This document shows positions 22,396-32,850 of a stretch of DNA of 64,000 nucleotides, piece by piece. Made by a program: the position numbers and the translations under genes. The stretch's first letter is position 1, and each line of letters opens with the position of its first letter. Below the pieces are notes generated by a model. That model was not told the DNA's origin. It saw nothing but the letters and a program-made list of their open reading frames with translations, and did not search any database. Where the stretch lies: NCBI RefSeq assembly GCF_000321225.1, contig NW_004450585.1, positions 2,912,532-2,976,531 of the forward strand, in the 5' to 3' direction. This DNA comes from Odobenus rosmarus divergens (lineage: Eukaryota > Chordata > Mammalia > Carnivora > Odobenidae).

Positions 22396-22470
22396 TTTTT
22401 TGGATTCCCAGCATTCAGTATAGTGATAATTAACAAATATTTTTATAGGTTTGTTGAATGAGACAATGAG

Positions 22471-22899
22471 AGTAAATAAAATTGGCTTTATTTGCAAATT
22501 TTTCTCTGTCACTGGCCATTGGAAATGGGTTGTGGAAGTAATTAGCTTCTATGATGCATTTAAATTTGTTGGTTTTTGAAAATATCAAGACATAAATTCT
22601 AAACACAGCTGGTTGTATTTGTGATAGAGCACTTGTAATTTTACATTAAATTTTGGTTCATTCATGCATGCATTTAAAGTACTCATCATCATAGTGTCTG
22701 GAAGCCCAGAAAGATTTTAGACCAGAATACAAATTGTAACATTACTTTCTGTTCTTTCATCATGTTAATAAGGTAGATTAGATACAATGTCCAAAGTGTA
22801 GGATTTATTCCATTAGTTACATTTTTTATTTGATTTCTAGACTAGGAATGTGCTTTCAAATTCCTTAAAGAAAAATAAGCTTTAAAAAATAGGAAAAAA
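22471..22899. other. Intergenic DNA
   Basis: It is AT-rich, with no gene or recognised repeat. Confidence 0.4.
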
Positions 22900-23165
22900 T
22901 TTAAGTCCAGGTTTGAGTTTATTTTATGTTTTAGTAACTATTTTTTATTATAAAAGTAGAGGCCACTCAATTTTGAATATTTAGAAAATATGGTAATATA
23001 AAAAGAAAATAATCTTCACTTGACCAAATCCATATTCCCACACTGAACATCTGTCCTTCTTTCTGCGTTTTATACACATGCCTGTGGGTGTGTGTATATA
23101 TATATATATCCACATATATGTGTACATCTGCGTGATCTGTGTAGCTATATGTTTATTTTTATAGT
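22900..23165 (-). repeat. Old L1 fragment with (TA)n
   Basis: Text such as AAAATATGGTAATATAAAAAG, CCATATTCCCACACTGAACA and TTCTGCGTTTTATACACATG resembles the start of the antisense L1 piece at 37850. A (TA)n run sits at about 23095-23112. Confidence 0.5.
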
Positions 23166-23229
23166 TCCACTCAACTTTCTCTTATGGTAGATTATGGTAG
23201 CTCATTAGTATATTCGTAGAAAGAAGAAA

Positions 23230-23435
23230 GTTGGCTGTTTGAGGTCTCTGGTATCTTTTGCATAGCGTTTGCTTCATGTAGCAAGATTGAAAATGGGTAC
23301 TTAGTAGTCCTTTTCCACTGCCTGTGCTTCTTCAGGATGGGAACTGTGTCCATCTTTCCCTTCCTGCTAGCTAGCACCTAACATTATGCCTTGTGTATGC
23401 GGCAGACACTCATCGAGTGTTCGCTAACCGGCCTC
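23230..23435 (+). repeat. L2 3' fragment
   Basis: It reads TTCAGGATGGGAACTGTGTC, TAGCACCTAACATTATGCCT and GCAGACACTCATCGAGTGTT, in the L2 3'-end order. Confidence 0.5.
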
Positions 23436-23822
23436 TAGAGGGCAGATGGCTCTGTTAGACGCATCACCGCGGCAGGGACAAGGCCAGATTCTGTCCACTA
23501 AGTCAGAGCAGGCTGTTCTATGTGGTCCCACTTAGGTGAGTGTGGAAACTCCTGGTTTGCTTCTATGCCTGAGGCGTTGTAGACTCAGGAGCTCAACAGG
23601 ATCCTTAAAGATCTTCTCATTTAATTCTGTGCATCCAGGCAGATGAATTGCTAAACTCTAGGACAGCCAGGAAGTCTCCTGAAGCTTTTTAAAGGTGGAG
23701 ACTATTGAAATATTTCATCAAATGCAGTCTCTTCCAAACATTATTTTATGGGTAGACTTAATCAGTTATTTAGTTATGTTTGAGATAGCTGAGTTTCAAC
23801 TTTGACTTTTCTAATGTTAAAA
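23436..23822. other. Intergenic DNA
   Basis: There is no gene or clear repeat. CTCTAGAGGGCAGATGGCTC at about 23431 resembles the core of a CTCF-type site, a weak suggestion only. Confidence 0.35.
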
Positions 23823-23835
23823 CAGATAATTATAG

Positions 23836-24001
23836 GGGTCCCTGGGTGGCTCAGTCAGGTGGGCTTCTGGCTTTTACGGTCCTGGGATAGAGCCCCGTGT
23901 CGTTGGGCTCTGCACTGAGTGGGGAGTCTGCCTGAGGATTCTCTCTCTCCCTCTCCCTCTGCCCCTCCCTCCCCTCATGCAAGTGTGCGCTGTCTTTCAA
24001 A

Positions 24002-24048
<47 letters not shown>

Positions 24049-24075
24049 AAATCAATCAATCTTTAAAAAAAAATA
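23836..24075 (+). mobile_element. SINEC copy (+) with expanded (AAAT)n tail
   Basis: It has head GGGTCCCTGGGTGGCTCAG and a shortened body. A pure (AAAT)n microsatellite at about 24001-24049 lies in the tail. The outer target duplication CAGATAATTATAG is at 23823-23835 and recurs at 24281-24293, beyond the next SINE. Confidence 0.92.
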
Positions 24076-24081
24076 ACCCCA

Positions 24082-24280
24082 GGGCGCCTGGGTGGCTCAG
24101 ATGGTTAAGCGTCTGCCTTCGGCTCAGGTCATGATCCCAGGGTCCTGAGATCGAGTCCCACATCGGGCTCCCTGCTCCTTGGGAGCCTGCTTCTCCCTCT
24201 GCTTCTTTCTCTCTCTCCCTCTCTCTCTCTCCCTCTGTCTCTCATGAATAAATAAATAAAATCTTAAAAAAAAAAAAACC
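24082..24280 (+). mobile_element. SINEC copy (+) inserted in the tail of the previous SINE
   Basis: It has head GGGCGCCTGGGTGGCTCAG and a complete body. It lies between the A-run of the first SINE and that SINE's right-hand target duplication, so it came second. Confidence 0.92.
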
Positions 24281-24293
24281 CAGATAATTATAG

Positions 24294-26429
24294 TCCACGT
24301 TTAGGTGGTAAGAAGGAAGTGATAGCAGAAAGCAGTATGCTGAATTTTAAAGAGGTTTATTCTCTAAATCGTGAATATACAAAGTTGTAGCCTTGTGAAT
24401 TAATATGACATATAGATTTAAAATATGAAAATTAAATGTGATTTTATAAAATCTCACTTATCAAGAAATAAACCCAAAGGAAAACATAAGTATAATACAA
24501 ATAGTTACGCCTGATTAGGGCATATTTTCCCTTAGACTAATAAATGCTTTGTGTATAAGGTACCTCCAAATATTATTTTCTTTTAGGATAAAGTAAGTTT
24601 ATGTGGCTCACTCATGGAAACTTTACATTAATGTACAATGGACATTTTTTAAAATTTCAGAAGGTTTAATTAATGCAAATAAAAATGGACCCAAACACCA
24701 AACTTTCCTCTCAGGCAAAGGATGATGCCAGGTGTGTGGAAGGATGCCTCCTCCTATATCCTTATCTTCCCAGAGTTTTCAGTTGGCGGAGGTGGGGGGT
24801 GGGGGGGTGGGCCATCTAGACAAATCCTTTGAGAGGCCAAGATGGCTCAGGAAGTTGAGTGTATAAGCTTTCTTAGTCTAGGAATTTTCTAGGTGCTATA
24901 ATGTTCAGGCTGTGGGATATTTTTACCAGCAGTGGTACTGAGCAGCTGACCCCAGACATCCTGTAATATAATGAATGCAAAGCCTGTGCATCACTGCTGG
25001 CCCCAGACAGGGTAAAACGATTCTTCTTTCCCTTTTTCTGCACCACTCCTTTCCATTAAGGTTTCATTCCTTAGTAGGAAGAATGAAGCTTCTGATTATG
25101 ATCAGAGTGCATCAATTGTATCTTTACAATTGATGATGGTTAGTAAGTAGGCAAATTTCTTTAGTCAGTACACCCAACATGGCACTGAAATCCTGCTATA
25201 AATCAAGTTCTTCTTACACCTGAAATATCAATTTAACAGAGTCTAAGAAAACCCAAAACTTGGATGAGGTTAATGAATTTAAGTTCCTTGAGCAGTCAGT
25301 TTCGTATCAAAGCACTTAGTGGGATTAAAATAATTTCATATTGTACATATTGCAACTTATTTCATGCTAAGTATAGAGCATTAAAATATAGTTTGTGCTT
25401 TATGTGAGTAAGAAGATGGAATCTTTATGTGGTTTACTCTTTCAAGTGCATCCTTTTAAAAAAATGATAAAATAGATACATTCTACTATTAATCCCCAAT
25501 GTTCCCTTCCTTATTAGACATCAGGTCTGTTGATCAGTGCTCAGGAGACCTTGTTGGCCCCACGTGTCTTTAAAATTGCCAATTAGCAGCCCTGCCCAGA
25601 TGCAGCTTGTTACCAGCCACAAAGGAGGGATGTTATTTAAAAACAGGCAACTCTTTTCTTCCATGATTGGGCTAAAAACATGCAAGTAGGGCTATAGGAA
25701 ACAAAGGATGGCTTTGAGGTTGTTTAAATCCTTCTACAACTGAGAGCCATTGCTGCACATTTTCCTGCAGGCTTCAGTACCTCTCCTCTGAGTATGAGCA
25801 CCCTGGAGACTGGAGGCCTTGTTTTGCTTCACTCAGTGTAAACTGCCTTGAGACTCTCTGACATCATTAAGTCAAATTTTAGCCCAGACATTTTGTTCAG
25901 ACCTAAACTCTGAATGACACTTGTTCGGTTGATTAAGAGGGAAGTACGATATCTGAGAACTGCTCATAATGTGATACAAATGCCAAAGGGTTCAACTTGA
26001 ACTTGAGATATTTTTGTATCTCTCAACTCTCATTGTTTTATATTCTGATGTAAAGATTTTATTTTTTTTCTCCTTCTGACACACTTTGGCCTGGTTAATA
26101 ATGCCTCAGGTCTGGGGCATGTTTGCTTGACAAGTATGGTATTCTTCTTCTCCTGCTATTTCCTCCCACTTCAACTTCCCACCTCCCATCTTCTGTCCCC
26201 AAAGAAGTATTTGCCTTTTCATTTGTAATCTTTCGTGGTTTATTATTTTAATACTGTGAGTCTGAGTATGAACCTATACAAAAAGTCATCATCTGAAGAA
26301 AATAATACTGGACCAAATTTATAAAAGATACAGAAATCCAGATAAATTCATTTAAAACAAGTATTATATCCTTAATGCTGTGGGGATAAGCCCTAACCAC
26401 TGTCTTTAAGTGTAATAGAACTAACAGTG
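24294..26429. other. Repeat-poor intergenic DNA
   Basis: More than 2 kb lack SINEs and any repeat I recognise, and no gene is visible. A G-run array lies at 24792-24811. It is a candidate for conserved non-coding sequence but nothing here proves it. Confidence 0.45.
24792..24811 (+). repeat. G-quadruplex motif
   Basis: G-runs of 2, 6, 7 and 3 separated by single T bases follow GGCGGA; a quadruplex is plausible on the + strand. Confidence 0.6.
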
Positions 26430-26511
26430 TCAATAATAGGAGTGTTAATATTTATTGCAATCTTATTTTATGGCAGACATTGTGGAAGGTATTTTACATT
26501 CATAATCTTTT

Positions 26512-26687
26512 TTTTTAAAGATTTTATTTTTTTGTCAGAGAGAGAGAACAAGCGGGGGGACAGGTAGAGGGAGAAGCAGGCTCCCCGCTGAGCAAGGAGC
26601 CCAATGTGGGATTCGATCCCAGAACCTGGGATCATGACCTGAGCTGAAGGCAGATGCTTAACTGACTGAGCCACCCAGGTTGTCCCC
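26512..26687 (-). mobile_element. SINEC copy (-), first of a same-site pair
   Basis: It runs from a T-run to reversed head CCACCCAGGTTGTCCCC. The target CATTCATAATCTT precedes it (26497-26509) and follows it (26687-26699). Confidence 0.9.
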
Positions 26688-26699
26688 ATTCATAATCTT

Positions 26700-26892
26700 T
26701 TTTTTTAAATATTTTATTTATTTATTTGAGAGACTGAGTGAGTGAGAGAGAGCACAGGAGTAGGGTCAGAGGGAGAGGGAGAGGCCAGCTCCCCTGCTTA
26801 GCAGGGAGCCCAACATGGGGCTTGATCCCAGGACCCTGGGATCATGACCTGAGCCAAAGGCAGATCCTTAACTGACTAAGCCACCTCCCCCC
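26700..26892 (-). mobile_element. SINEC copy (-), second of a same-site pair
   Basis: It runs from a T-run to a damaged reversed head AAGCCACCTCCCCCC. The target recurs a third time as TTCATAATCTT at 26894-26904. Confidence 0.9.
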
Positions 26893-27020
26893 GTTCATAA
26901 TCTTCTAAGACAATTTCAACGGTCCCCATATTCCAAATGAAGAAATTGAGGCCCTAAGAGGTTAAGTAATTCCTCTATGATCACACGGGTCAAATGGGAT
27001 TCAGGTAGGACAAAGATTTG

Positions 27021-27609
27021 GATTGAATCTGTCTGACTCAAAGGTGACATACCTGCACAATGCGTTAAAATACCTGTGCAAGGCATTGGTGATGGGATGT
27101 TCAGGTGTGCAGAGGAATATAAGAAAAGAGAAAATAATTCAAGACTTGGGTGGTCAGGAAAAGTTTTGCAGAAAAGGTGAACACTCTTAGAAGTGGTAAG
27201 TTGGAAATGTGAAGAAAAGGAGCCTGGGAGAGCTCTTGAGGGAGGACTCACACGCTCTGCAAATCTGTGCAGGGCGTGCCATGTCGAGTCTGTAAGTCCT
27301 CAGGGTCTCCATGTTTGCCAATAGCATCAGGCAGCCTATGGACAGCAAAAAATGGTGTTCCATTCACTATGCCTCCCATAGGCCTTCTGCGTACAAAACC
27401 CAGTGGATTTGGTCTGCATTATACCATTGATGGAACTTTTAGGAAAATGTCAGCATTAGTTTCAATTAGGGGATCTTATAATTTGTCAGAAACTTTATGG
27501 TTTACTTATCATTCTCAAGAAAATTGTCTTATTTTGGTCCTATCAAAGTAGAATGGGCATTATTATCCTCATTTACTAGTGAAAAAAGTAAAGCTCAGAA
27601 AGGCTTTAT
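27021..27609. other. Intergenic DNA
   Basis: No gene is seen. The G/A-rich text at 27100-27250 (GTCAGGAAAAGTTTTGCAG) may be another piece of the unassigned ancient repeat. Confidence 0.35.
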
Positions 27610-27626
27610 AAGAATAGCATCATACT

Positions 27627-27819
27627 GAGGTGCCTGGGTGGCTCAGTTGGTTAAGCGACTGCCTTCGGCTCAGGTTATGATCCTGGAGTCCTGGGATCGA
27701 GTCCCGCATCCGGCTCCCTGCTCAGCAGGGAGTCTGCTTCTCCCTCTGACCCTCTTCCCTCTCGCGCTCTCTCTCATTTTCTCTCTCTCAAATAAATAAA
27801 TAAAATCTTAAAAAAAAGA
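27627..27819 (+). mobile_element. Young SINEC copy (+), perfect 17-bp target duplication
   Basis: It has head GGTGCCTGGGTGGCTCAGTT, full body, (AAAT)n and A-run. AAGAATAGCATCATACT occurs exactly on both sides (27610-27626 and 27819-27835), indicating a recent insertion. Confidence 0.95.
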
Positions 27820-28084
27820 AGAATAGCATCATACTATATTCTTTATTGCATCTTTCTTTTTTCTTTGATAGTATCATTAGCATATTCTTATATGATTAGA
27901 TATTCTTTTACACCATAATTTTAAATAGTTATGTACATTTCCTCATATTAAGCAGCGCTCTGCTGTTAGGCATTTAGATGGATATTCCTGTTTTGCGAAT
28001 GGTGTGGGGAAAGGTCTCTCCTGCATTGTATTTATTGTGGAAGGGACTTTGAATTTGATGATATCTATTAAAACCAAAAACATA

Positions 28085-28510
28085 TGTGTTCCGTGAGCAA
28101 ATGAGTCTACACTTAGGAATTTGTCCACTAGAAGTAATCACATATGTGCAAAGCAGCATTGTTTATATTTGCAGAAATTTGGGGAACAACTTATACACTC
28201 AGAAATTACAGATCAGGTAGAACATGGTACATTTATAGATAGAAATACCCCAGAGCCATAAAAAGGATCAAAATGTACTATCAGGGAATGCTTTCCAGAA
28301 TATATTTTGAGTAAAAACATCAGATTACAAAATAGTATGAACCCATTTATTCAATGTGAGTATAGATTTATTTAATCTAACAGGCATGAGACATGTTTGG
28401 AGTACTATAAAACAGATCATAAAAAGTTATCCTTTGCAAGTTTGTTGGGCAGGTGCATGGACCTGGAGGTGCTTTGTATTTTATACATTTCTGGTTTTCC
28501 TTAACTTTAA
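28085..28510 (+). repeat. Old L1 3' UTR-type fragment
   Basis: The order TAGGAATTTGTCCACTAGAA, GCAGCATTGTTTATATTTGC, ATGGTACATTTATAGATAG, CCATAAAAAGGATCAAAATG and TTTTGAGTAAAAACATCAG is that of an old L1 3' region in sense orientation. Confidence 0.65.
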
Positions 28511-28521
28511 TAATATTTAGA

Positions 28522-28841
28522 CGGTTGATCCTTGAACAATGTGGGGTTTAGGGACACTGAACTCCCACACAGCTGAAAATCTGTATGTAACGAAAAACTT
28601 TACTCATAGCCTATTGTTGACCAGAAACCTTACTGATAATGTAATTAGTCGATCCACATATTTTGTATGTGATATGTATTGTCTACTGTATTCTTATAGG
28701 AAAGTAAGCTAGAGAAAAGAAAATATTATTTAAAAAATTATAAGGAAGAGAAAATACATTTACTCTACAGTACTATATCAAAAACGTCTACATATAAGTG
28801 AACCCATGCAGTTCAAAGCCATGTTGTTCAAGGACCAACTG
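28522..28841. mobile_element. Tigger-family DNA transposon copy (non-autonomous)
   Basis: Terminal inverted repeats face each other: GGTTGATCCTTGAACAAT at the left and, reversed, CAGTTGGTCCTTGAACAAC at the right. The right end is flanked by TA. The internal text (GCCTATTGTTGACCAGAAAC, GTAAGCTAGAGAAAAGAAAA) is typical of pogo/Tigger-derived elements. At about 320 bp it has no transposase. Confidence 0.8.
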
Positions 28842-31800
28842 TATTTATTATTATTTTTTTAATTAAAAAAAGTTTTCTGTAGGAAGAAATACATGTGTTA
28901 TAGTTCCGTGGTGGACCCACTCGGCTTGGGTCGCAACCCCTCAGCATAACCGCCTGAATTCTGGTTGTAGGTCAGGTGCTTTGTGAACTGTCCCACTGCC
29001 AGCTCTGCTCAGTGGAGCTGTCCTTACTCTGGGGTCCTTTCGCCCTCCCTTAACCACCGTCAGTCCTAACACTGTGAGCAAGCCAGATGGAAGTGCTTCC
29101 CCTGAACCCTTCCATCTATCTCGCAGCCTATGTTTGTCCTTCCAAACAAGGAGGTAGGAGATTTTTTTTTCCCCACCTAGTTTTGTGAGAGATCAGGCTA
29201 CTTCCTTCATGTGATGAATTGCATGTGGCCAGACTCTGTGCCGCTCTTCCATCTGGACTTGTCTGCACTGCGCCCGGCAGATATCTCTTGACATTTCTGG
29301 TATTTCAGTGGTTCATTTCCAGTGTTGGCATGTGCTGTGTCCCTATTTGCACATTTCCTTAATTGTTTTGGTCTGGATCAGAAAGAGGAGAGTTATCCGT
29401 CTCTCCTCATGTTTCCGTCTTGACTCGGGACTCACATAGCCACACAGCAGTGAACCCAGACCCAGGAAGGTGTATCAGGCAGGGGGAGTGGTGCAAGCAA
29501 AGGTGCAGGGATTAGAGAGAGTAGGGCACATTGCCTGGCATGAAGAGGTTGTCGCAGGATATAAAATGTGTGCCTGTGAACCATAATGACGCCTCCATCT
29601 ACTGCACACACACACACACACACTCACACTCATACACTTAAACACACACTCCTGCTCGAACACACAGACACCTCATGACTGTGGCAAACATCACTGCCTG
29701 ATTACGGAGGCTACCTCATAATGCCTCTCAAGAGCAGACTCTTCCAGCAGCCATCATCTATGGGTATTGGTATATGAGAGAAAATTCATTTTTCCATCTT
29801 CTGTGTGAAACATTCCTTGAGGCCGCAGGTAGAGTCGGTCCCTGTCTTTGTAGTGCGGCCCTGTCCGTTGCACTCATGACAATACCATGCTGACAATATT
29901 TAGTGGTTGAAATTCATTCTAATTTATTTAGTCAGCATATTTTTTTTACTAATCTTTCTTTTCATCGTAGGCAGGCAAATTGCCTGCCCAAGGAGATGAA
30001 GATTGCTCTGGAAAACAACATCACTATGGGGTTGGGAAAGAAGTTCAGGGCTGAAGGGTTCGTTGTGATTTAAGAGGGAGAGATAGAGCCCCTTTTCTCT
30101 GCAGATGTATAATTTATGTCTTGAATGTTTCCTACATTTTCCACTGGATTGGTATTTAAGTCTTAATGTATTGTGTTTATGCTAAATGTTTATTTGCTGA
30201 CAAGATCAGTTTTAACCAATGACATGGAAATTTAGGTCATTTAAAATAGATATTTCAATGTTAGTAGTTGGGAACCAAAGATGTTTATTTTGTAAAGTTG
30301 TTTTTATTTCCAAAGCAATTAAGATGTACTTTTATGTTTGAAAGTCCATTTCTTTTCTCTAGAATGAGTAGCCTTTTGGAGGTACTTACAGCCTAAAAAT
30401 CTGCTAAAATTATGGATTGAATTTAATTCTTAAGGGCTACTTTTTGAACTCTTCAGGACTATTTCAAGTTCTCAGATCGCTTCAACTAGAAAGACTTTTA
30501 AAGATCACCATTGAAATGTTTATAGTTAAATTTAAATTCAGTTCCTTGTACTGAAATGTCTTAAGCAACGTTCAAATTGGTAAAGAGAAAGCAATATTTT
30601 CCTATAACTTTATGCTTTTAAGTTTACTGTCCAAAACAGATAAAACCAAAATAAAGGAAAAAGAGCATTCCCTCACAAACTTATCCTCCAACATCTCCAT
30701 CTGCTTTCATTTTTATCTGTTTTCTTTAAGTTTTCATCTATGTATAACAGAAATTTAAAATTTGTAGTATAACATAAAAATATTTATTTTTATTATTAGT
30801 AGAAATTACATTTTACATTTCATGACCAAGCTGCAAATCTTTATAAACAATCAGTTTCTTTTCTGGTGCTATGTTTTCCATACCAAGATTTCTTGGATTC
30901 TCTCCAAGCTCCATTTCTGGTCTGTTTTCTCACTGAATTTATGTGTCCCATGGCCTCATCACGTATGAAATTATTTTCTCGTTCATTCCATAAAGTAAAA
31001 GGCAGGAGAGCTCCCAAATTTTGAATGTGTTGGCTTTTTGAATGACTAAGGGGATGGGAGCTTCCTCTTTTTCAATACCGTAATTCTAGCTTTACCGAAT
31101 TTCCATTTTTAAAACATGCTGTTTGTACTCTTTTAAGCCTAAAATATTTGATACTGGATGAAATTGAAATTTTCGTAGGCTATCAGCACAGCAGATCCAT
31201 CTTAGTTAGGAAAAGGAGGAAAAAAAGTTAACAGGTTTGTGCCCAGTAGATGCTTGGCTGTAGGACTGGCTGATGAGTCCCCGGACCCAGGATGACTTGG
31301 TGAAGAGCATGCTTCAGCTTGTCTTTCATGGTTACAAGACATTGTGGCCACTAAAGACCTCATAGAGGAGGAAAAGTTTTCCCTTCTTCTTTTCTAGATT
31401 CTTTGGCTGGCACAATAATTAAACTGACATAAAACAGCTTAATGGGAGAAAAATTTAATTTCGTATGTATGGGAACTCATAAAAAATATGAGACTCAAAG
31501 AAGGGACTAAAGCAGGCAGCTGGTATACCTTTTAGACAAACAATAAATTCGTGAAGAATTGACAAGACAAAGGATTTGGGGTAATAATTTAGTGAAGCAG
31601 TAACAAGGGTTGTTTACACAGCCTTCTCTGCCCTAAATTCCTTATCTCTGGTGATAAGGACGTTTCTCTTCCTCCAGGTACAGGGAGGGTAACTTCTGCA
31701 TGGGAGATTTATTTCCTGTTTTCAGAGGACAAAGGAGGTCAGAGTGTCCTTCTTTAACCAACTATTTCTTAAGCAACTTTAATTCAAAATAATTGATATG

Positions 31801-32114
31801 CCAAAGTGACATATTTTGGGGTGGCATATTCTGTTCCCCTTCAGACTGATGCCAAGATGTTTATTTCTCTAAAATACAATGACCTTGGAAGCAGGGCAAG
31901 AGTCACTGTTTCTTTATACGATGGCCCTGCATGTAATTCAGATATTAACTCTTAACCAGATTTGTGCCTCAAAGCAACTTGGGAAAGACGATTTTTAGTT
32001 TTAAAATCCAGATTTACAAATTTTTTCCATGTTGTCAAACTTTAAATTTTCCTTATGTATGTAAAAGTTCCATTGATTTTTGTGAGACAAGTTGTAGCCA
32101 TATTTAGGATCATC
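28842..32114. other. Long SINE-free intergenic DNA
   Basis: About 3.2 kb lack SINEs. A (CA)n microsatellite is at 29604-29622. The segment 31430-31850 (GGGGTGGCATATTCTGTTCC) may be an old LTR, but I cannot place it. The block 29900-31100 is AT-rich and looks unique, a candidate for conserved non-coding DNA. No gene is visible. Confidence 0.45.
29604..29622. repeat. (CA)n microsatellite
   Basis: About nine CA units are followed by impure CACT/CATA repeats to about 29650. Confidence 0.9.
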
Positions 32115-32330
32115 AGTAAGAGTTTAGAATTTGCTACGCACTTATCTAAGGAATTTTTGTTTCATTCCTTTGATCCTCCTGTGAATTAGGCATTATTATT
32201 GTTATTAATCCCACTTTAATGAAGACATGACTGTTGCACAGAAAGTTTAGTAACTTGCCCTGCTTACGTGGAGGAGCCAGGAAGATGAAGCAGGTGGTCT
32301 GGTTCCAGAGCCTACGGACCTAGTGGTCAG
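32115..32330 (-). repeat. MIR
   Basis: Antisense MIR: GCTACGCACTTATCTAAGGA, GATCCTCCTGTGAATTAGGC, GTAACTTGCCCTGCTTACG and CTGGTTCCAGAGCCTACGG. Confidence 0.7.
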
Positions 32331-32840
32331 CTACAGCAGCCTCCCAACATGCAATACAGCAAGAATGAGAGACTTGTTTGCTAGCTGAGAAAGCTGTTCT
32401 TGTTGTGGAAGCCGTCATTGCATGAATAGGAAATAGGCGATGTTGGAAACATCTATGTTAATTTTGAATGTTTCAGAGAAGGTATTTAAGTTTCAAATTA
32501 TTTGTGAACTATAGCAAAGCCTTCCCTATTTTGTAACCTCATGTAGGATGCAAAAGAACTGCTTGGATGTAATGCTTTAAGAGAAATGGGGACACTTTCC
32601 GGGTTTGGGTGGAAGCCCTTTCAGGCTGCATTTTAACCTCGGTTCTGGATCATGCCCTCGGTCTCTTCACACATTAGCACCACCCTCATCTTCTCTTTCA
32701 ACATAAAGCATCTTCCCTCTGTTCTCTTCTAATGAATGATCAAGAGATAATGTGTCTTCATTTTCATGCTAAACATCAACACTTATACTTCTGTAGGCCA
32801 GCTAGAGCTCAGTCCAAGCAGAGCTCATTAGGATATATAA
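32331..32840. other. Intergenic DNA
   Basis: There is no gene or recognised repeat; it ends at the left target duplication of the L1. Confidence 0.4.
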
Positions 32841-32850
32841 GGTAAATTTA

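Larger units (their letters stand above)
21170..22470 (+). repeat. L2 fragment split by an L1 insertion
   Basis: The left part (about 21170-21360) ends AACTTCTTGAAGGTAGGGAC. The right part (about 22400-22470) resumes TTGGATTCCCAGCATTCAG..GTTTGTTGAATGAGAC, as expected for one L2 3' end. The text between is L1. Confidence 0.6.
26430..27020 (-). repeat. MIR split by two SINEs
   Basis: The left part is TATTTATTGCAATCTTATTT and GGCAGACATTGTGGAAGGTA. The right part (after 26893) resumes TTCATAATCTTCTAAGAC, CAAATGAAGAAATTGAGGCC and AAGAGGTTAAGTAATTCC. The two SINEs entered at one point in the MIR. Confidence 0.75.

Noticed and set aside
23431..23450. CTCF-like site CTCTAGAGGGCAGATGGCTC
   Set aside because: The match is short and partial; without binding or conservation data I do not call it.
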